Source: Haemonchus contortus (Eukaryota; Nematoda; Chromadorea; Rhabditida; Trichostrongylidae). From it: a stretch of 64,000 nucleotides of DNA. The notes below the pieces were generated by a model that saw nothing but the letters and a program-made list of their open reading frames with translations, was not told where the DNA came from and did no database searches. This document shows positions 1-11,239 of the stretch, piece by piece. Position 1 is the stretch's first letter; each line of letters opens with the position of its first letter. The stretch covers positions 24,251,090 through 24,315,089 of the forward strand of contig LS997567.1 of NCBI GenBank assembly GCA_000469685.2. The letters run 5' to 3'. A program made the translations under genes and the position numbers.

Positions 1-3000
1 TTCTAACAGATCCTTGAACGCTCCCTTTTTTCTGTCAATAAAAGTGATTCGAACACGTTTGAGAAAAACATTGAAACAAACTGTTAAATTGAGAATTGCT
101 GCGCATTCATGAGGAGAAAGCCATTGACCTTCCTCACACCATTCATTGTTGGGATTTGATTCTTTTCTTTTAACAGATCCTTGGCGCTCCTCTTTGTGTC
201 AGGAAAACTGCTTCGAACATGTTCGAGACTATCTTTGATAAAAACTGACATATCGAGAGTTGCTGCCGCATTCATGAGGAGAAGGCCATTGAGCTCTTGC
301 TCCATTCATTGTTGGGATTTGATTCTTTTCTTTTAACAGATCCTTGACGCTCCTTTTTGTGTCAATAGAAGTGATTCGAACACGTTTGAGAAAAACATTG
401 AAATAAACTGTTAAATCGGGAATTGCTGCCGCATTCATGAGGAGAAAGCCATTGACCTTCTCTCACACCATTCATTGTTAGGATTTGATTCTTTCCTTTT
501 AACAGATCCTTGACGCTCCTTTTTTGTCAATAGAAGTGATTCGAACATGTTTGAGAAAACATTGAAAATAAACTGTTAAATCGAGAATTGCTGCCGCATT
601 CATGAGAGAAGGCCATTGACCTTCTCTTGCACCATTCATTGTTGGGATTTGATTCTTTTCTTTTAACAGATCCTTGACGCTCCTTTTTGTGTCAATCAGA
701 AGTGATTTCGAACATGTTTGAGATACTACATTTGAAATAAACTTGTTAAATCGAGAATTGCTGCCGCATTTATGAGGAGGAAGCCATTGACCTTTCTCAC
801 ACCATTCAATTGTTGGGATTTGATTCTTTTCTTCTAACAGATCCTTGACGCTCCTCTTTGCGTCAATAGAAGTGATTCGAACAGGTTTGAGAAAAACATT
901 GAAATAAACTGTTAAATCGAGAATTGCTGCCGCATTCATGAGGAGGAGGCCATTGACCTTCTCTCACCATTAATTGTTGGTATTTAATCTTTCCTTCTAA
1001 CAGATCCTTGACGCTCCTCTTTGCGTCAATAGAAGTGATTCGAACAGGTTTGAGAAAAACATTGAAATAAACTGTTAAATCGGGAATTGCTGCCGCATTC
1101 ATGAGGAGAAAGCCATTGACCTTCTCTCGCACCAATCATTGTTGGGATTTGATTCTTTTTCTTTTAACAGATCCTTAACGCTCCTTTTTCTGTCAATAAA
1201 AGTGATTCGAACACGTTTGAGAAAAACATTGAAACAAACTGTTAAATTGAGAATTGCTGCCGTATTCATGATGAGGAGGCCATGGACTTCTTCTCTCACC
1301 ATTAATTGTTGGTATTTAAATCTTTCCTTCTAACAGATCCTTGACGCTCCTCTTTGCGACAATAGAAGTGATTCGAACAGGTTTGAGAAAAACATTGAAA
1401 TAAACTGTTAAATCGGGAATTGCTGCCGCATTCATGAGGAGAAAGCCATTGACCTTCTCTCACACCATTCATTGTTGGGATTTGATCTTTTTTCTTTTAA
1501 CAGATCCTTACGGCTCCTTTTTCTGTCAATAAAAGTGATTCGAACATGTTTGAGAAAAACATTGAAATAAACTGTTAAATCGGGAATTGCTGCCGCATTC
1601 ATGAGGAGAAAGCCATTGACCTTCCCTCACACCATTCATTGTTGGGATTTGATTCTTTTCTTTTAACAGATCCTTGGCGCACCTCTTTGTGTCAGGAGAA
1701 CTGTTTCGATCACGTTTGAGTCTATCTTTGACAAAAACCGACATATCGAGAGTTGCTGCCGCATTCCTGAGGAGAAGGCCATTGAGCTCTTGCTCCATTC
1801 ATTGTTGGGATTTTATTCTTTTCTTTTGCCTGATCCTTGACGCTCCTTTTTGTGTCAATAGAAGTGATTCGATCACGTTTGAGAAAAACATTGAAATAAA
1901 CTGTTAAATCGGGAATTGCTGCCGCATTCATGAGGAGAAAGCCATTGACCTTCTCTCGCACCAATCATTGTTGGGATTTGATTCTTTTTCTTTTAACAGA
2001 TCCTTAACGCTCCTTTTTCTGTCAATAAAAGTGATTCGAACACGTTTGAGAAAAACATTGAAACAAACTGTTAAATTGAGAATTGCTGCCGTATTCATGA
2101 TGAGGAGGCCATGGACTTCTTCTCTCACCATTAATTGTTGGTATTTAATTCTTTCCTTCTAACAGATCCTTGACGCTCCTCTTTGCGACAATAGAAGTGA
2201 TTCGAACAGGTTTGAGAAAAACATTGAAATAAACTGTTAAATCGGGAATTGCTGCCGCATTCATGAGGAGAAAGCCATTGACCTTCTCTCACACCATTCA
2301 TTGTTGGGATTTGATTCTTTTCTTTTAACAGATCCTTAACGCTCCTTTTTCTGTCAATAAAAGTGATTCGAACATGTTTGAGAAAACATTGAAATAAACT
2401 GTTAAATCGGGAATTGCTGCCGCATTCATGAGGAGAAAGCCATTGACCTTCTCTCGCACCATTCATTGTTGGGATTTGATTCTTTTCTTTTAACAGATCC
2501 TTAACGCTCCTTTTTCTGTCAATAAAAGTGATTCGAACACGTTTGAGAAAAACATTGAAACAAACTGTTAAATTGAGAATTGCTGCCGTATTCATGATGA
2601 GGAGGCCATGGACTTCTTCTCTCACCATTAATTGTTGGTATTTAAATCTTTCCTTCTAACAGATCCTTGACGCTCCTCTTTGCGACAATAGAAGTGATTC
2701 GAACAGGTTTGAGAAAAACATTGAAATAAACTGTTAAATCGGGAATTGCTGCCGCATTCATGAGGAGAAAGCCATTGACCTTCTCTCACACCATTCATTG
2801 TTGGGATTTGATTCTTTTCTTTTAACAGATCCTTAACGCTCCTTTTTCTGTCAATAAAAGTGATTCGAACATGTTTGAGAAAAACATTGAAATAAACTGT
2901 TAAATCGGGAATTGCTGCCGCATTCATGAGGAGAAAGCCATTGACCTTCTCTCACACCATTCATTGTTGGGATTTGATTCTTTTCTTTTAACAGATCCTT

Positions 3001-4940
3001 GACGCTCCTTTTTGCTGTCAATAGAAGTGATTCGAACACGTTTGAGAAAAACATTGAAATAAACTGTTAAATCGGGAATTGCTGCCGCATTCATGAGGAG
3101 AAAGCCATTGACCTTCTCTCGCACCATTCATTGTTGGGATTTGATTCTTTTCTTTTAACAGATCCTTAACGCTCCTTTTTCTGTCAATAAAAGTGATTCG
3201 AACACGTTTGAGAAAAACATTGAAATAAACTGTTAAATCGAGAATTGCTGCCGCATTCATGATGAGGAAGCCATGGACCTTCTTCTCTCACCATTAATTG
3301 TTGGTATTTAATCTTTCCTTCTTAACAGATCCTTGACGCTCCTCTTTGCGACAATAGAAGTGATTCGAACAGGTTTGAGAAAAACATTGAAATAAACTGT
3401 TAAATCGGGAATGCTGCCGCATTCATGAGGAGAAGCCATTGACCTTCTTCACACCATTATTGTTGGGATTTGATTCTTTCTCTTTAACAAGATCCTTACG
3501 CTCCTTTTCTGTCAATAAAATGATTCGAACATGTTTGAGCAAAAACATTGAAATAAACTGTTAAATCTGGGAATTGCTGCCGCATTCATGAGGAGAAAGC
3601 CATTGACCTCTCTCGCACCATCATTGTTGGGATTTGATTCTTTTCTTTTAACAGATCCTTAACGGCTCCTTTTTCTGTCAATAAAAGTGATTCGAACACG
3701 TTTGAGAAAAAATTGAACAAACTGATAAATTGAGAATTGCTCCGCATTCATGATGAGGAGGCCATGGACTTCTTCTCTCACCATTAATTGTTGGTATTTA
3801 AATCTTTCCTTCTAACAGATCCTTGACGCTCCTCTTTGCGACAATAGAAGTGATTCGAACAGGTTTGAGAAAAACATTGAAATAAACTGTTAAATCGGGA
3901 ATTGCTGCCGCATTCATGAGGAGAAAGCCATTGACCTTCTCTCCACCATTCATTGTTGGGATTTGATTCTTTTCTTTTAACAGATCCTTGACGCTCCTTT
4001 TTGTGTCAATAGAAGTGATTCGAACACGTTTGAGAAAAACATTGAAATAAACTGTTAAATCGAGAATTGCTGCCGCATTCATGAGGAGAAGGCCATTGAC
4101 CTCTTGCACCATTCATTGTTGATATTTGATTCTTTTCTTTTACCAGATCCTTGACGCTCCTCTTTGTGTCAATGGAAGTGATTCGAAACATGTTTGAGAA
4201 AACATTTGATAAAAACTGATAAATCGAGATTGCTGCCGCATTCATGAGGAGAAGGCCATTGACCTCTTGCTCCATTCATTGTTGGGATTTGATTCTTTTC
4301 TTTTAACAGATCCTTGACGCTCCTTTTTGCGACAATAGAAGTGATTCGAACAGGTTTGAGAATGCCGCATTCATGAGGAGAAGGCCATTGACCTCTTGCA
4401 CCATTCATTGTTGGGATTTGATTCTTTTCTTTTAACAGATCCTTAACGCTCCTTTTTCTGTCAATAAAAGTGATTCGAACACGTTTGAGAAAACAATTGA
4501 AACAAACTGTTAAATTGAGAATTGCTGCCGCATTGATGATGAGGAGGCCATGGACCTTTTCTCTCACCATTAATTGTTGGTATTTAAATCTTTCCTTCTA
4601 ACAGATCCTTGACGCTCCTCTTTGCGACAATAGAAGTGATTCGAACAGGTTTGAGAAAAACATTGAAATAAACTGTTAAATCGGGAATTGCTGCCGCATT
4701 CATGAGGAGAAAGCCATTGACCTTCTCTCACACCATTCATTGTTGGGATTTGATTCTTTTCTTTTAACAGATCCTTGACGCTCCTTTTTGCTGTCAATAG
4801 AAGTGATTCGAACATGTTTGAGAAAAACATTGAAATAAACTGTTAAATCGAGAATTGCTGCCGCATTTATGAGGAGGAAGCCATTGACCTTCTCTCACAC
4901 CATTCATTGTTATGATTTGATTCTTTTCTTTTAACAGATC
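1..4940. repeat. ~165-bp tandem satellite, about 30 units
   Basis: The landmark AACAGATCC recurs about every 163-171 bp (ends near 13, 180, 343, 509, 673, 844, 1007, 1174 and so on to about 4940), giving roughly 30 units. Units differ by substitutions and 1-2 base indels; one unit near 4340-4375 lacks about 40 bp. A variant marked by GAGGAGGCCATGGAC recurs near 1272, 2101, 2600, 3265, 3757 and 4545, spacings of about 3 to 5 units, so there is a loose higher-order structure. On the plus strand each unit carries a pyrimidine tract plus AACAG that resembles a nematode splice acceptor. Because 165 is 55 codons, the minus strand shows open frames up to 165 residues that repeat with the unit; these follow from unit length and are not good evidence for a protein. 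The last unit grades into the exon at 4957. Confidence 0.95.
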
Positions 4941-4956
4941 CTTGACGCTCCATTCC

Positions 4957-5077
4957 ATGACAGAAAGGGTGTTCCGAACATCTTTGAGTCTATCTTTCGT
5001 CATTCTCGTCGTCGTTGTCGTGAGCGGGACTGTTAGGGCTCCTGAAAATGACGCTAGTGCGGAAGACGTCTTCGAAG
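4957..5077 (+). CDS. Candidate first exon encoding a signal peptide
   Basis: An ATG at 4957 opens 40 codons: a short basic start (MTERVFRTS), a hydrophobic core rich in Leu, Val and Ile (residues about 9-23), then SGTVRA as a plausible signal-peptidase site near residue 28, followed by an acidic segment (PENDASAEDVFE). The frame reaches AAG|GTGAGT at 5077/5078, a textbook 5' splice site, leaving phase 1. A pyrimidine tract ending in AACAG at 4937 could be the upstream cis or trans-splice acceptor. No second exon is visible: 88 bp after the donor the sequence enters the gypsy element of 5165-8690, so the gene may be interrupted or decayed. The exon is clearly related to the adjoining satellite (shared ATCCTTG, CGAACA and TTTGAGTCTATCTTT blocks). 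It might be a live secreted-peptide gene or a fossil; the product is unknown. Confidence 0.45.
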
Positions 5078-5206
5078 GTGAGTCTGGTGAGAAATTGAAC
5101 GGCATGTTGAATGCGTCTGTCACATCGATTGTTTTTCCCAACGGATCTCCTGTGCGTAGTTGATTGGCGTGGCGCTTCCAGGTAGATCTTGTGACTCACA
5201 CGTCGT

Positions 5207-5800
5207 TTAGCGTACGACCGTGTCGTCGATGTTTGGGAGATCATCTGGGTTGCCCGGAGCGGCAGTCGCGAGTGAAGACAAGACATCTGGTTTGAACTTC
5301 TTCGATTTGGCACCATGTCGTTGAGTGAAATGCATCTCCAAAGCGATATCTGACTTAGATTCTGGCGCATGGCTAGGCTTCAGCAAGCCCAGCATGCTGC
5401 AGAGGCGTCTACCAATTAAGCTTTCTGCGGGAGATCGTCCACCGGGTGATGCGGTGCGTATTCTCATTGGTGAAGAGAAATGTGTGTGAGGCATCCACGG
5501 CCGGTCCTTTGCTTTTAATCTTTGCGATTGAGCCTTTGAAGATGCCGAAAAAGGTTCCGGTTTGGCCTGCCCAATCGACTGAGTATGAAACGACGGTGAC
5601 CGGATTGATTCCATTGTTTCGGCAGAAGTCCTGCAACTCATAGGAGGTGAACTGGGTTCCGAAATCTGTGAATCACCACAAGTAAGGGATTAGCTAAACT
5701 GGGCCGGCGAAATCAATATGGATTCGGCTCCATGGCGCATCAGGGCGAGACTACATAATAGTGTGTTCTTGACGGGTGACTTGGCGGGTCCCTGGCAGGC
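5207..5800 (-). pseudogene. Gypsy copy 1 integrase, core and C-terminal part
   Basis: Two overlapping minus frames (5409-5636 and 5207-5641) together give the late integrase core and tail. The first reads a segment of the form HPQSNGQAE/GTFK (here SVDWAGQTGTFFGIFK, with the usual catalytic Glu region altered) and VDASHTFLFTNENTHRIT. The second continues with SPAESLIGRRLCSMLGLLKPS, the usual gypsy integrase tail motif. Upstream at about 5690-5790 the frame with QVTRQEHT and HIDFAG marks the first catalytic Asp region. Family integrases are about 350-400 residues; this one is split over at least three frames and cannot be functional. Confidence 0.8.
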
Positions 5801-6216
5801 AGTGCAGGTACAAAGAAGCTTCTTCAAGTCGTTGTTGATCTTAGTTCAAAACACGTGGCTGCGAGCGAGGGCCTTCATTCGATTGAATCCTGAATAACCT
5901 ACTTTGAATGCTTCCATAACAGTTGTCTAGAGTGCAGGCGGGATGATGATGCGGCCCAGAAGAGTAGGCATCCTTGTTGCATTGAAAGGTCGTTGCGCAG
6001 GTCGGCATAATTGGCAACGGTTGCTGATGCTTCTTCGGCCAATTGTTGTGGAAGACGTGGTCCAGGACTTGGCGTAGGCTGTCGTTTGAGCGGTGTCAGG
6101 TGCTACATCTTCAGCAGCGACCGGTAGGCAGCTGACATTGTCTTGGAAGATGGCTTTGACGTCTGTGACGATTTTGGCGATCATGACGTCTCCTTCCGGT
6201 GGCGACTGAGCAGAAA

Positions 6217-7270
6217 TCAGGTGAGAAAGTGAGTCGGCTCTTCCGAAGCTGATAGTGTTTCAATACTCGAGGTCGAAATCGTAGGCGCGCAGTGTGAATC
6301 TCCAGCATTGTAGGCGATTCGCCCAGTATGCGGGAACCCTTTCTTCGATCTGAAGATGGTCAAGGATGGCTTATGGTCCGTGAGAAAGGTGAATTGGCGT
6401 ACATAGATAAAGCGGTGAAACTTGCGGACAGCGTGAATGTGCGAAAGCCCTTCCTTTTCTATTTGTCCGTACGTAGTTCCTCTCCGTAGTGATGAGAGAG
6501 CGGCTAGGCTAGTATCGGGTAACGATGGTAGATGAGTGCTCATATTCCATAGTTTAAAACGTTGGCCGTAATGGTTAATGGTAAATTTCGGTCGCATTGA
6601 GTTGGGAGCACGTCCGGAGCGAGCTCTTCTTTGACGCGTTTGAAAGCGGCGACGCATCTGGGGTTCTAGTTGAACGGAGTGCCTTTTTTGAGCATTGCGT
6701 CGAGCGGTGCACGGAGCTGACATCTTTGGAGCGAACGCTCCATAGTAGTTGATGAGACCGAGGAATGACTGAATCTGGGCGGTATCCTTCGGTTTTGCCA
6801 TCTGGGTAATGGCATAGATCTTCTTGGAATCGGGTAGGCGTCCATCAGCAGTGATGACATCCCCAAAGTATATCAGCTGGATCATCACGATATGGCACTT
6901 GTTGATGCGGACGCGGAAGCCATATGCGGATGTCCTTGAGAATAGGGCTTCCAGGTTGGCATTATGCTCGGAGAGGGTGCTGCCGGTATGATGACGTCGT
7001 TGAGGTAGGCAGCAACGTCTTTGAATCTAGAAGTCATGAAGATGATAATCTGCAGGAAGATGCCAGGGGCTGATTTGACTTCGACCTGTAGGTCGGCGTT
7101 GGTGAAATCGATCTCTGAAAAGACGGTTTTGCCATAGCTTGATGAGAACCTCCTCAGCGGTGGACAATGGGTGCCGGAGCAGCAGTGCGTCGTTGAGCCC
7201 AGTCGAAAAGTCGGCGCAAGGTCGGATGGATCCGTTGGCCCTTCTCATAAAGCCGTCATATCGCCGTCGA
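6217..7270 (-). pseudogene. Gypsy copy 1 reverse transcriptase and RNase H, catalytic Asp lost
   Basis: The minus frame at 7248-7027 begins with RRANGSIRPCADFSTGLND, the second RT block (DYR-type position), then shifts frame at the VFS-I-F block. The catalytic box at 6996-7007 reads YLND where active gypsy enzymes have YLDD, so the first Asp has become Asn. The frame at 6888-6217 holds the connection domain (YFGDVITADGRLPD, then SFLGLINYYGAF) and RNase H with EKEGLSHIHAVRKFHRFIYV followed by FTLTDHKP-like FTFLTDHKPSL. Several frameshifts separate these blocks. The enzyme would have copied element RNA into DNA in the cytoplasmic particle; this copy is dead. Confidence 0.85.
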
Positions 7271-7734
7271 CCATTCGCTATGGGCGCAGCCCACAGCGAA
7301 TGGATTTCGGAGTCGAGAAGCGGTATAGGGGCGTAGAGAACCGGCCTCTTTTTGATGAAAGCAGGGTGAGCATTGGGCTCGAGCTAAAGCGTCGCCCCGT
7401 TTTTGGTACGGCGTCCGAGTTCCGGCTAGAAAAAAAAGCGTAAAGTGGGGTTTCAGCTTGTCGATCGACTTGCCTTGGATTGCGTCGTAGTCGAGCATCT
7501 GCACCTTCTCCAGGACTGAGTCGAAGTCCGAGATTTGCTCGATCCATGTAATGCCAAGAAGGCCGCTGCCGTTGAAAACGTAGCAGACGCTTTTTCCATA
7601 TGAGCCTTTTCTTGGTTGACCATTACCACGAAGTCAGCGTCGAATCTTCCGTGAATTGGCGGTGGCAGACCATTGGCTCTCTTGAGGACATCAGAGGTCT
7701 CCTGTAGACGCTAACTTCCGAGTCGCATCCAGGT

Positions 7735-8460
7735 TGAAAGAGAGATTATGGTCATGTCGGCGCCGGTGTCAAGCTGCTGGCGAGTGAGATGTCTTTTGGC
7801 GTGAACTGCCAGGTGTTTGTGAACAATTCCAGAGCCGCCGATGGCTCGCTGATACCATGTGCGTATAGTAACTGCTTGATGCGACGTCGTGGCGCAGTCC
7901 TTGACTCCTGAGCAGCACAGGTTGGGTTACGCTTTTGTTGACAATCCTTGATCCACTGTTGGTGTTGGTAGATCGGACACGGTGACGGCAAAATGGAGGC
8001 TCGGTTGCGCTAGGAAGACGTTGTTTCTTCCTTTTCTTGACGGCGGGATGGCCGCTTCGACGATTTTAAGTCGTTTTTTTCAATTTCCAAGCGTGGTACT
8101 TCTTAGCTGAATCGTCGACAGTAACAATCTCGTCTTCGCGGTAGTCGGCCAGCTCCGGAGCCTGGAAGTCAAAAAGCAGAGCTAGGCAATCCAGCTTATC
8201 CTATATTATGTCCTTGAAGTTGGCTTCTAGAGCGCAACCCTTGAGCAAGTTGAAGAGACTGACAATGTCTTCGTTGGACGAGAAGCTCATTCAGAGCATT
8301 CAAAATGACGGCAAAAAAACCCTTTTTTGAAGCCGAATAGCGTCCCCAGCGTTTTGACAGTGTTAGTCCAGTCCATGTCACTTGGCTCCTTGGGAAGGAT
8401 GTGGCTTGCAGAAGACTAGGGCAAAATGTGCAAGCGTGTCTTTTTCGCTTCATCATCCCT
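7735..8460 (-). pseudogene. Gypsy copy 1 gag end and aspartic protease
   Basis: On the minus strand at about 7788-7741 the sequence translates as QLDTGADMTII, the retropepsin active site with the canonical DTGAD. Upstream (about 7990-7930) PSPCPIYQHQQWIKDC is a gag zinc knuckle in which the second Cys of CX2CX4HX4C is missing. A further frame at 8456-8196 probably belongs to gag but has no motif of its own; the matching region in the gypsy copies at 33500 and 58200 shares the string after ...GIRKK. Frames do not connect, so this is a pseudogene. Confidence 0.75.
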
Positions 8461-9029
8461 TAACAGTCGACCACGAAGATGTCCTCATGCCGGTTGGACC
8501 ATAAATTGAAGCAGTCGTCCTGATCCGCATCAAAGGAGATTGCGCGATTTTCCTCGAGATCCGATCGAATACGATTCATTGCAGTGCAATTGTAGACGTT
8601 GCCATCTTCTGGAGCAAGTCGACAAGAAGCTTCTGTTGATTGGCCATCATGTGCAGCAGGTACTTCATTCAAGCGTCTTCTGGTATCCCTGCACGTAGTC
8701 CTTAGAGTCGTAATCCTGATTTCTATTTATTTATTTTATTATTTACTACACACTTTAGCGACCATTTGTTTTGTTCTTAGTTGGTCAGGAAGAGCAAGAA
8801 GAATTATAAGAAACCATGAATGAATGTACAGCGAGGTTACAGTTCATATACTGCTTCGGCCCGTCAGATCTCCCGGCCAAACCGACCAGATACAACACAA
8901 GATCAATTACTCTTTTTTTGCAAAAAAAAAAACTAGCGAGTATCTTTTTTGAGCGATGAAAACATCTGGCGAGTTTTTTTTTGAGCGATGAATCTGGACA
9001 ATGAAACAGTCCGTTGTGAATGGACTCCA

Positions 9030-10089
9030 ATAACTTCTGAGCTTTGAAACTATACTTTCAAATTTCATTCCCTCATTTATTTGAATATTAAAAAAGTTTA
9101 ATTACGTTACGTTAAAGAACCTAAGTAGTCTGGTCATGGTCGAACTACAATAGTGCTACTAGCTCGTGGTCAACTGACGGTTTGCGACGGATCAATCTGT
9201 TTGCGACAGATTAATCCGCCGCAATCCGTCGCTTCGCCATGACTTTCGTTAAAATTCTCCTATCAACATTGGTATTGGGCTCCTGGATCGCTTTTTAACT
9301 GACCACGAAGCCATTTGTACAATACCCACCCTAAATGTTCAAAAAAAAACACGCAAAAACGCGTTTTCGCGTTTTTTTCGTTTTTTCTCTGTAACTAGGT
9401 TGATTTACAATTTTCCTATATAGTGTGCTATATGGTTGGACTCAACTCCTCGAGCTCTATAATATGGTTTATCTAAAATTTTTGAAAGTTTGATTTTGAA
9501 GTCCCCCATTAATCAAAGTTCCTGAGGGTACGTCATTAGCAGCGACGCCTGCTATAATTATAACCAGAGAACATTCTCTACTATTAGAAGTAGTCTGTGA
9601 AACGTGGTGTAGCTAATATGTTCCGACTTTAGGTGAAAATAAGACCATGGCATTTCTCAGATCGTCCTGATCACTTCGATACCAGGTTTCTCCAAGGATG
9701 ATTTTGGCCATGGGCCAAATTCAAATGACAGAGGCTTTCCAAACTGAAGAATAACCAACATGAGTTGATTCCTGATCTCAGAAAATAGTGTGCCTATTCT
9801 CGAGGAAAATATCTTCCCCATAACTTGAAAATCAGTGCCCTGGGTCAAAAAGAAAAGGCCATATAATCGTTTGAAACCCGGTACGCGCCATGTTTTCACA
9901 AAGAGCATAGGTTTACACGCTTTTTCAAGTGAAATTTCCGACGATCAGGGAGTAGCTACGCACTGTTTCGGAAGTATTCATACTGAACTCTTTGTGAATG
10001 ATCACTGACTGTTAAAAATAGCGACTTATCTAGACCCTCGGACTATATATAGGCTCCCGATATCGCCTCAAAGCACAGTAGGCAAAATT
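9030..10089. other. Non-coding spacer, no recognised gene
   Basis: AT-rich sequence with an A-tract and a small palindrome at about 9343-9390 (ACACGCAAAAACGCG / CGCGTTTTTTTCG). A minus frame at 9657-9908 is 83 codons with no motif; I do not call it a gene. Confidence 0.6.
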
Positions 10090-11239
10090 TTGATTTTTGC
10101 ATTCAAAGTAAGCATCCGAAAACCTACATTCTTCGAATACAATTTCAAAAAGCTACTCAGTCATATGAAAATCGATCCACGAGGTTCACTTCGAGTTTGA
10201 AGCTCTAGCACCGCTTTTCTACCCTTCCCATTCTCTCAGCCACCCTATTGGCTCTCCAGCTCAGCCAGGGTATGGTCCCGCGACCTCTGCGGCTCTTGCA
10301 GTAATTACCTAGGGAGTTTCTTCGCACCTCGACAGTAGCCTACCTATTAATGGTGCCGCAGTCGTAAACTGTTTTACAATCCGCACATTCAAATAAGCAT
10401 GACTAATATCGGTAAAAACGAAACATCTGGGTACTATTCTACTATTACACACCCCCCCCCCCCAAACTCAAGATTTTAATTTTCGATGAAAGTTCGCCTA
10501 TAGGGGTAATCCGATGCCCTGATAACGAATATGACCTTCATTTTTGACGCTGGCGCCATTTGGCGCCCAATGGCGCCAGTTTGGCGTCAAGGGTGTTTTC
10601 TCTAAATTTGCTGAAATCTTGCGTTTAGGGGTTATTTGAGGTCCTGATAACGAATATAACATTCATTTTTGGCGCTGGCGCCTTTTGGCGCCAAATCACG
10701 CCAAATAGCGCCAGCGCCAAAAATGAAGGTCATATTTGTTATCAGGGCACCTATAGGCGAAGTTTCATCGAAAATTAAAATTTTGAGTTTTGGGGGTCGT
10801 AATAGTAGAATAGTACCCAGATGTTTCGTTTTTACCGATATTAGTCATGCTTTAAAGTTTTTCGTGTGTAATTTGTATAATTTTCAATATTTCCGCCTTT
10901 TTCAAGTTCATCAGTAAGTTAAGGTAGCGGCTACATTTGAATGTGCGGATTGTAAAACAGTTTACGACCGCGGCACCATTAATAGTTAGGCTACTGTCGA
11001 GGTGCGAAGAAACTCCCTAGGTAATTACTGCAAGAGCCGCAGAGGTCGCGGGACCATACCCTGGCTTAGCTGGAGAGCCAATAGGGTGGCTGAGAGAATG
11101 GGAAGGGTAGAAAAGCGGTGCTATAGCTTCAAACTCGAAGTGAACTTCGTGGATAGATTTTCATATGACTGAGTAGCTTTTTGAAATTGGATTTGAAGAA
11201 TGTAGGTTTTCGGATGCTTACTTTGAATGCAAAAATCAA
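10090..11239. mobile_element. Foldback element (large inverted-repeat MITE-like)
   Basis: Left arm 10090 to about 10600 is repeated in reverse complement at about 10690-11239, starting from TTGATTTTTGCATTCAAAG on the left and ending with its complement on the right. The arms stay highly similar over about 500 bp; the right arm has an extra block of about 84 bp near 10850-10934. The centre contains clustered GGCGCC palindromes (for example 10556-10580 and 10676-10695) and an imperfect direct duplication of CCTGATAACGAATAT (10518 and 10643). No transposase is encoded. I could not see a clear target-site duplication. A non-autonomous foldback DNA element is the simplest reading; a segmental palindrome is the alternative. 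Confidence 0.85.

Larger units (their letters stand above)
5165..8690 (-). mobile_element. Ty3/gypsy LTR retrotransposon copy 1, broken
   Basis: Read on the minus strand the order is gag with a decayed zinc knuckle (about 8460-7900), aspartic protease (about 7790-7740), reverse transcriptase and RNase H (about 7350-6300) and integrase (about 5900-5200). That order, with integrase last, defines Ty3/gypsy. Frames change repeatedly, so all genes are pseudogenes. I could not identify paired LTRs. A stretch at about 8770-8905 upstream of gag (CGGCCCGTCAGATCTCC) matches the 5' end of gypsy copy 3 near 58470-58600 and is probably LTR or leader. It is a relative, not a close copy, of the elements at 33470 and 55095. 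Confidence 0.88.

Noticed and set aside
2131..2628. Minus-strand 165-residue ORF as a repetitive protein gene
   Set aside because: It repeats only because the unit is a multiple of three; neighbouring units break it by indels and other frames are equally open.
1..4940. CRISPR-like regular array
   Set aside because: The whole ~165-bp unit is repeated with no unique spacers, the window is eukaryotic, and no cas genes exist. It is a satellite.
9657..9908. 83-codon minus ORF
   Set aside because: No motif, no splice context and no similarity to other features.
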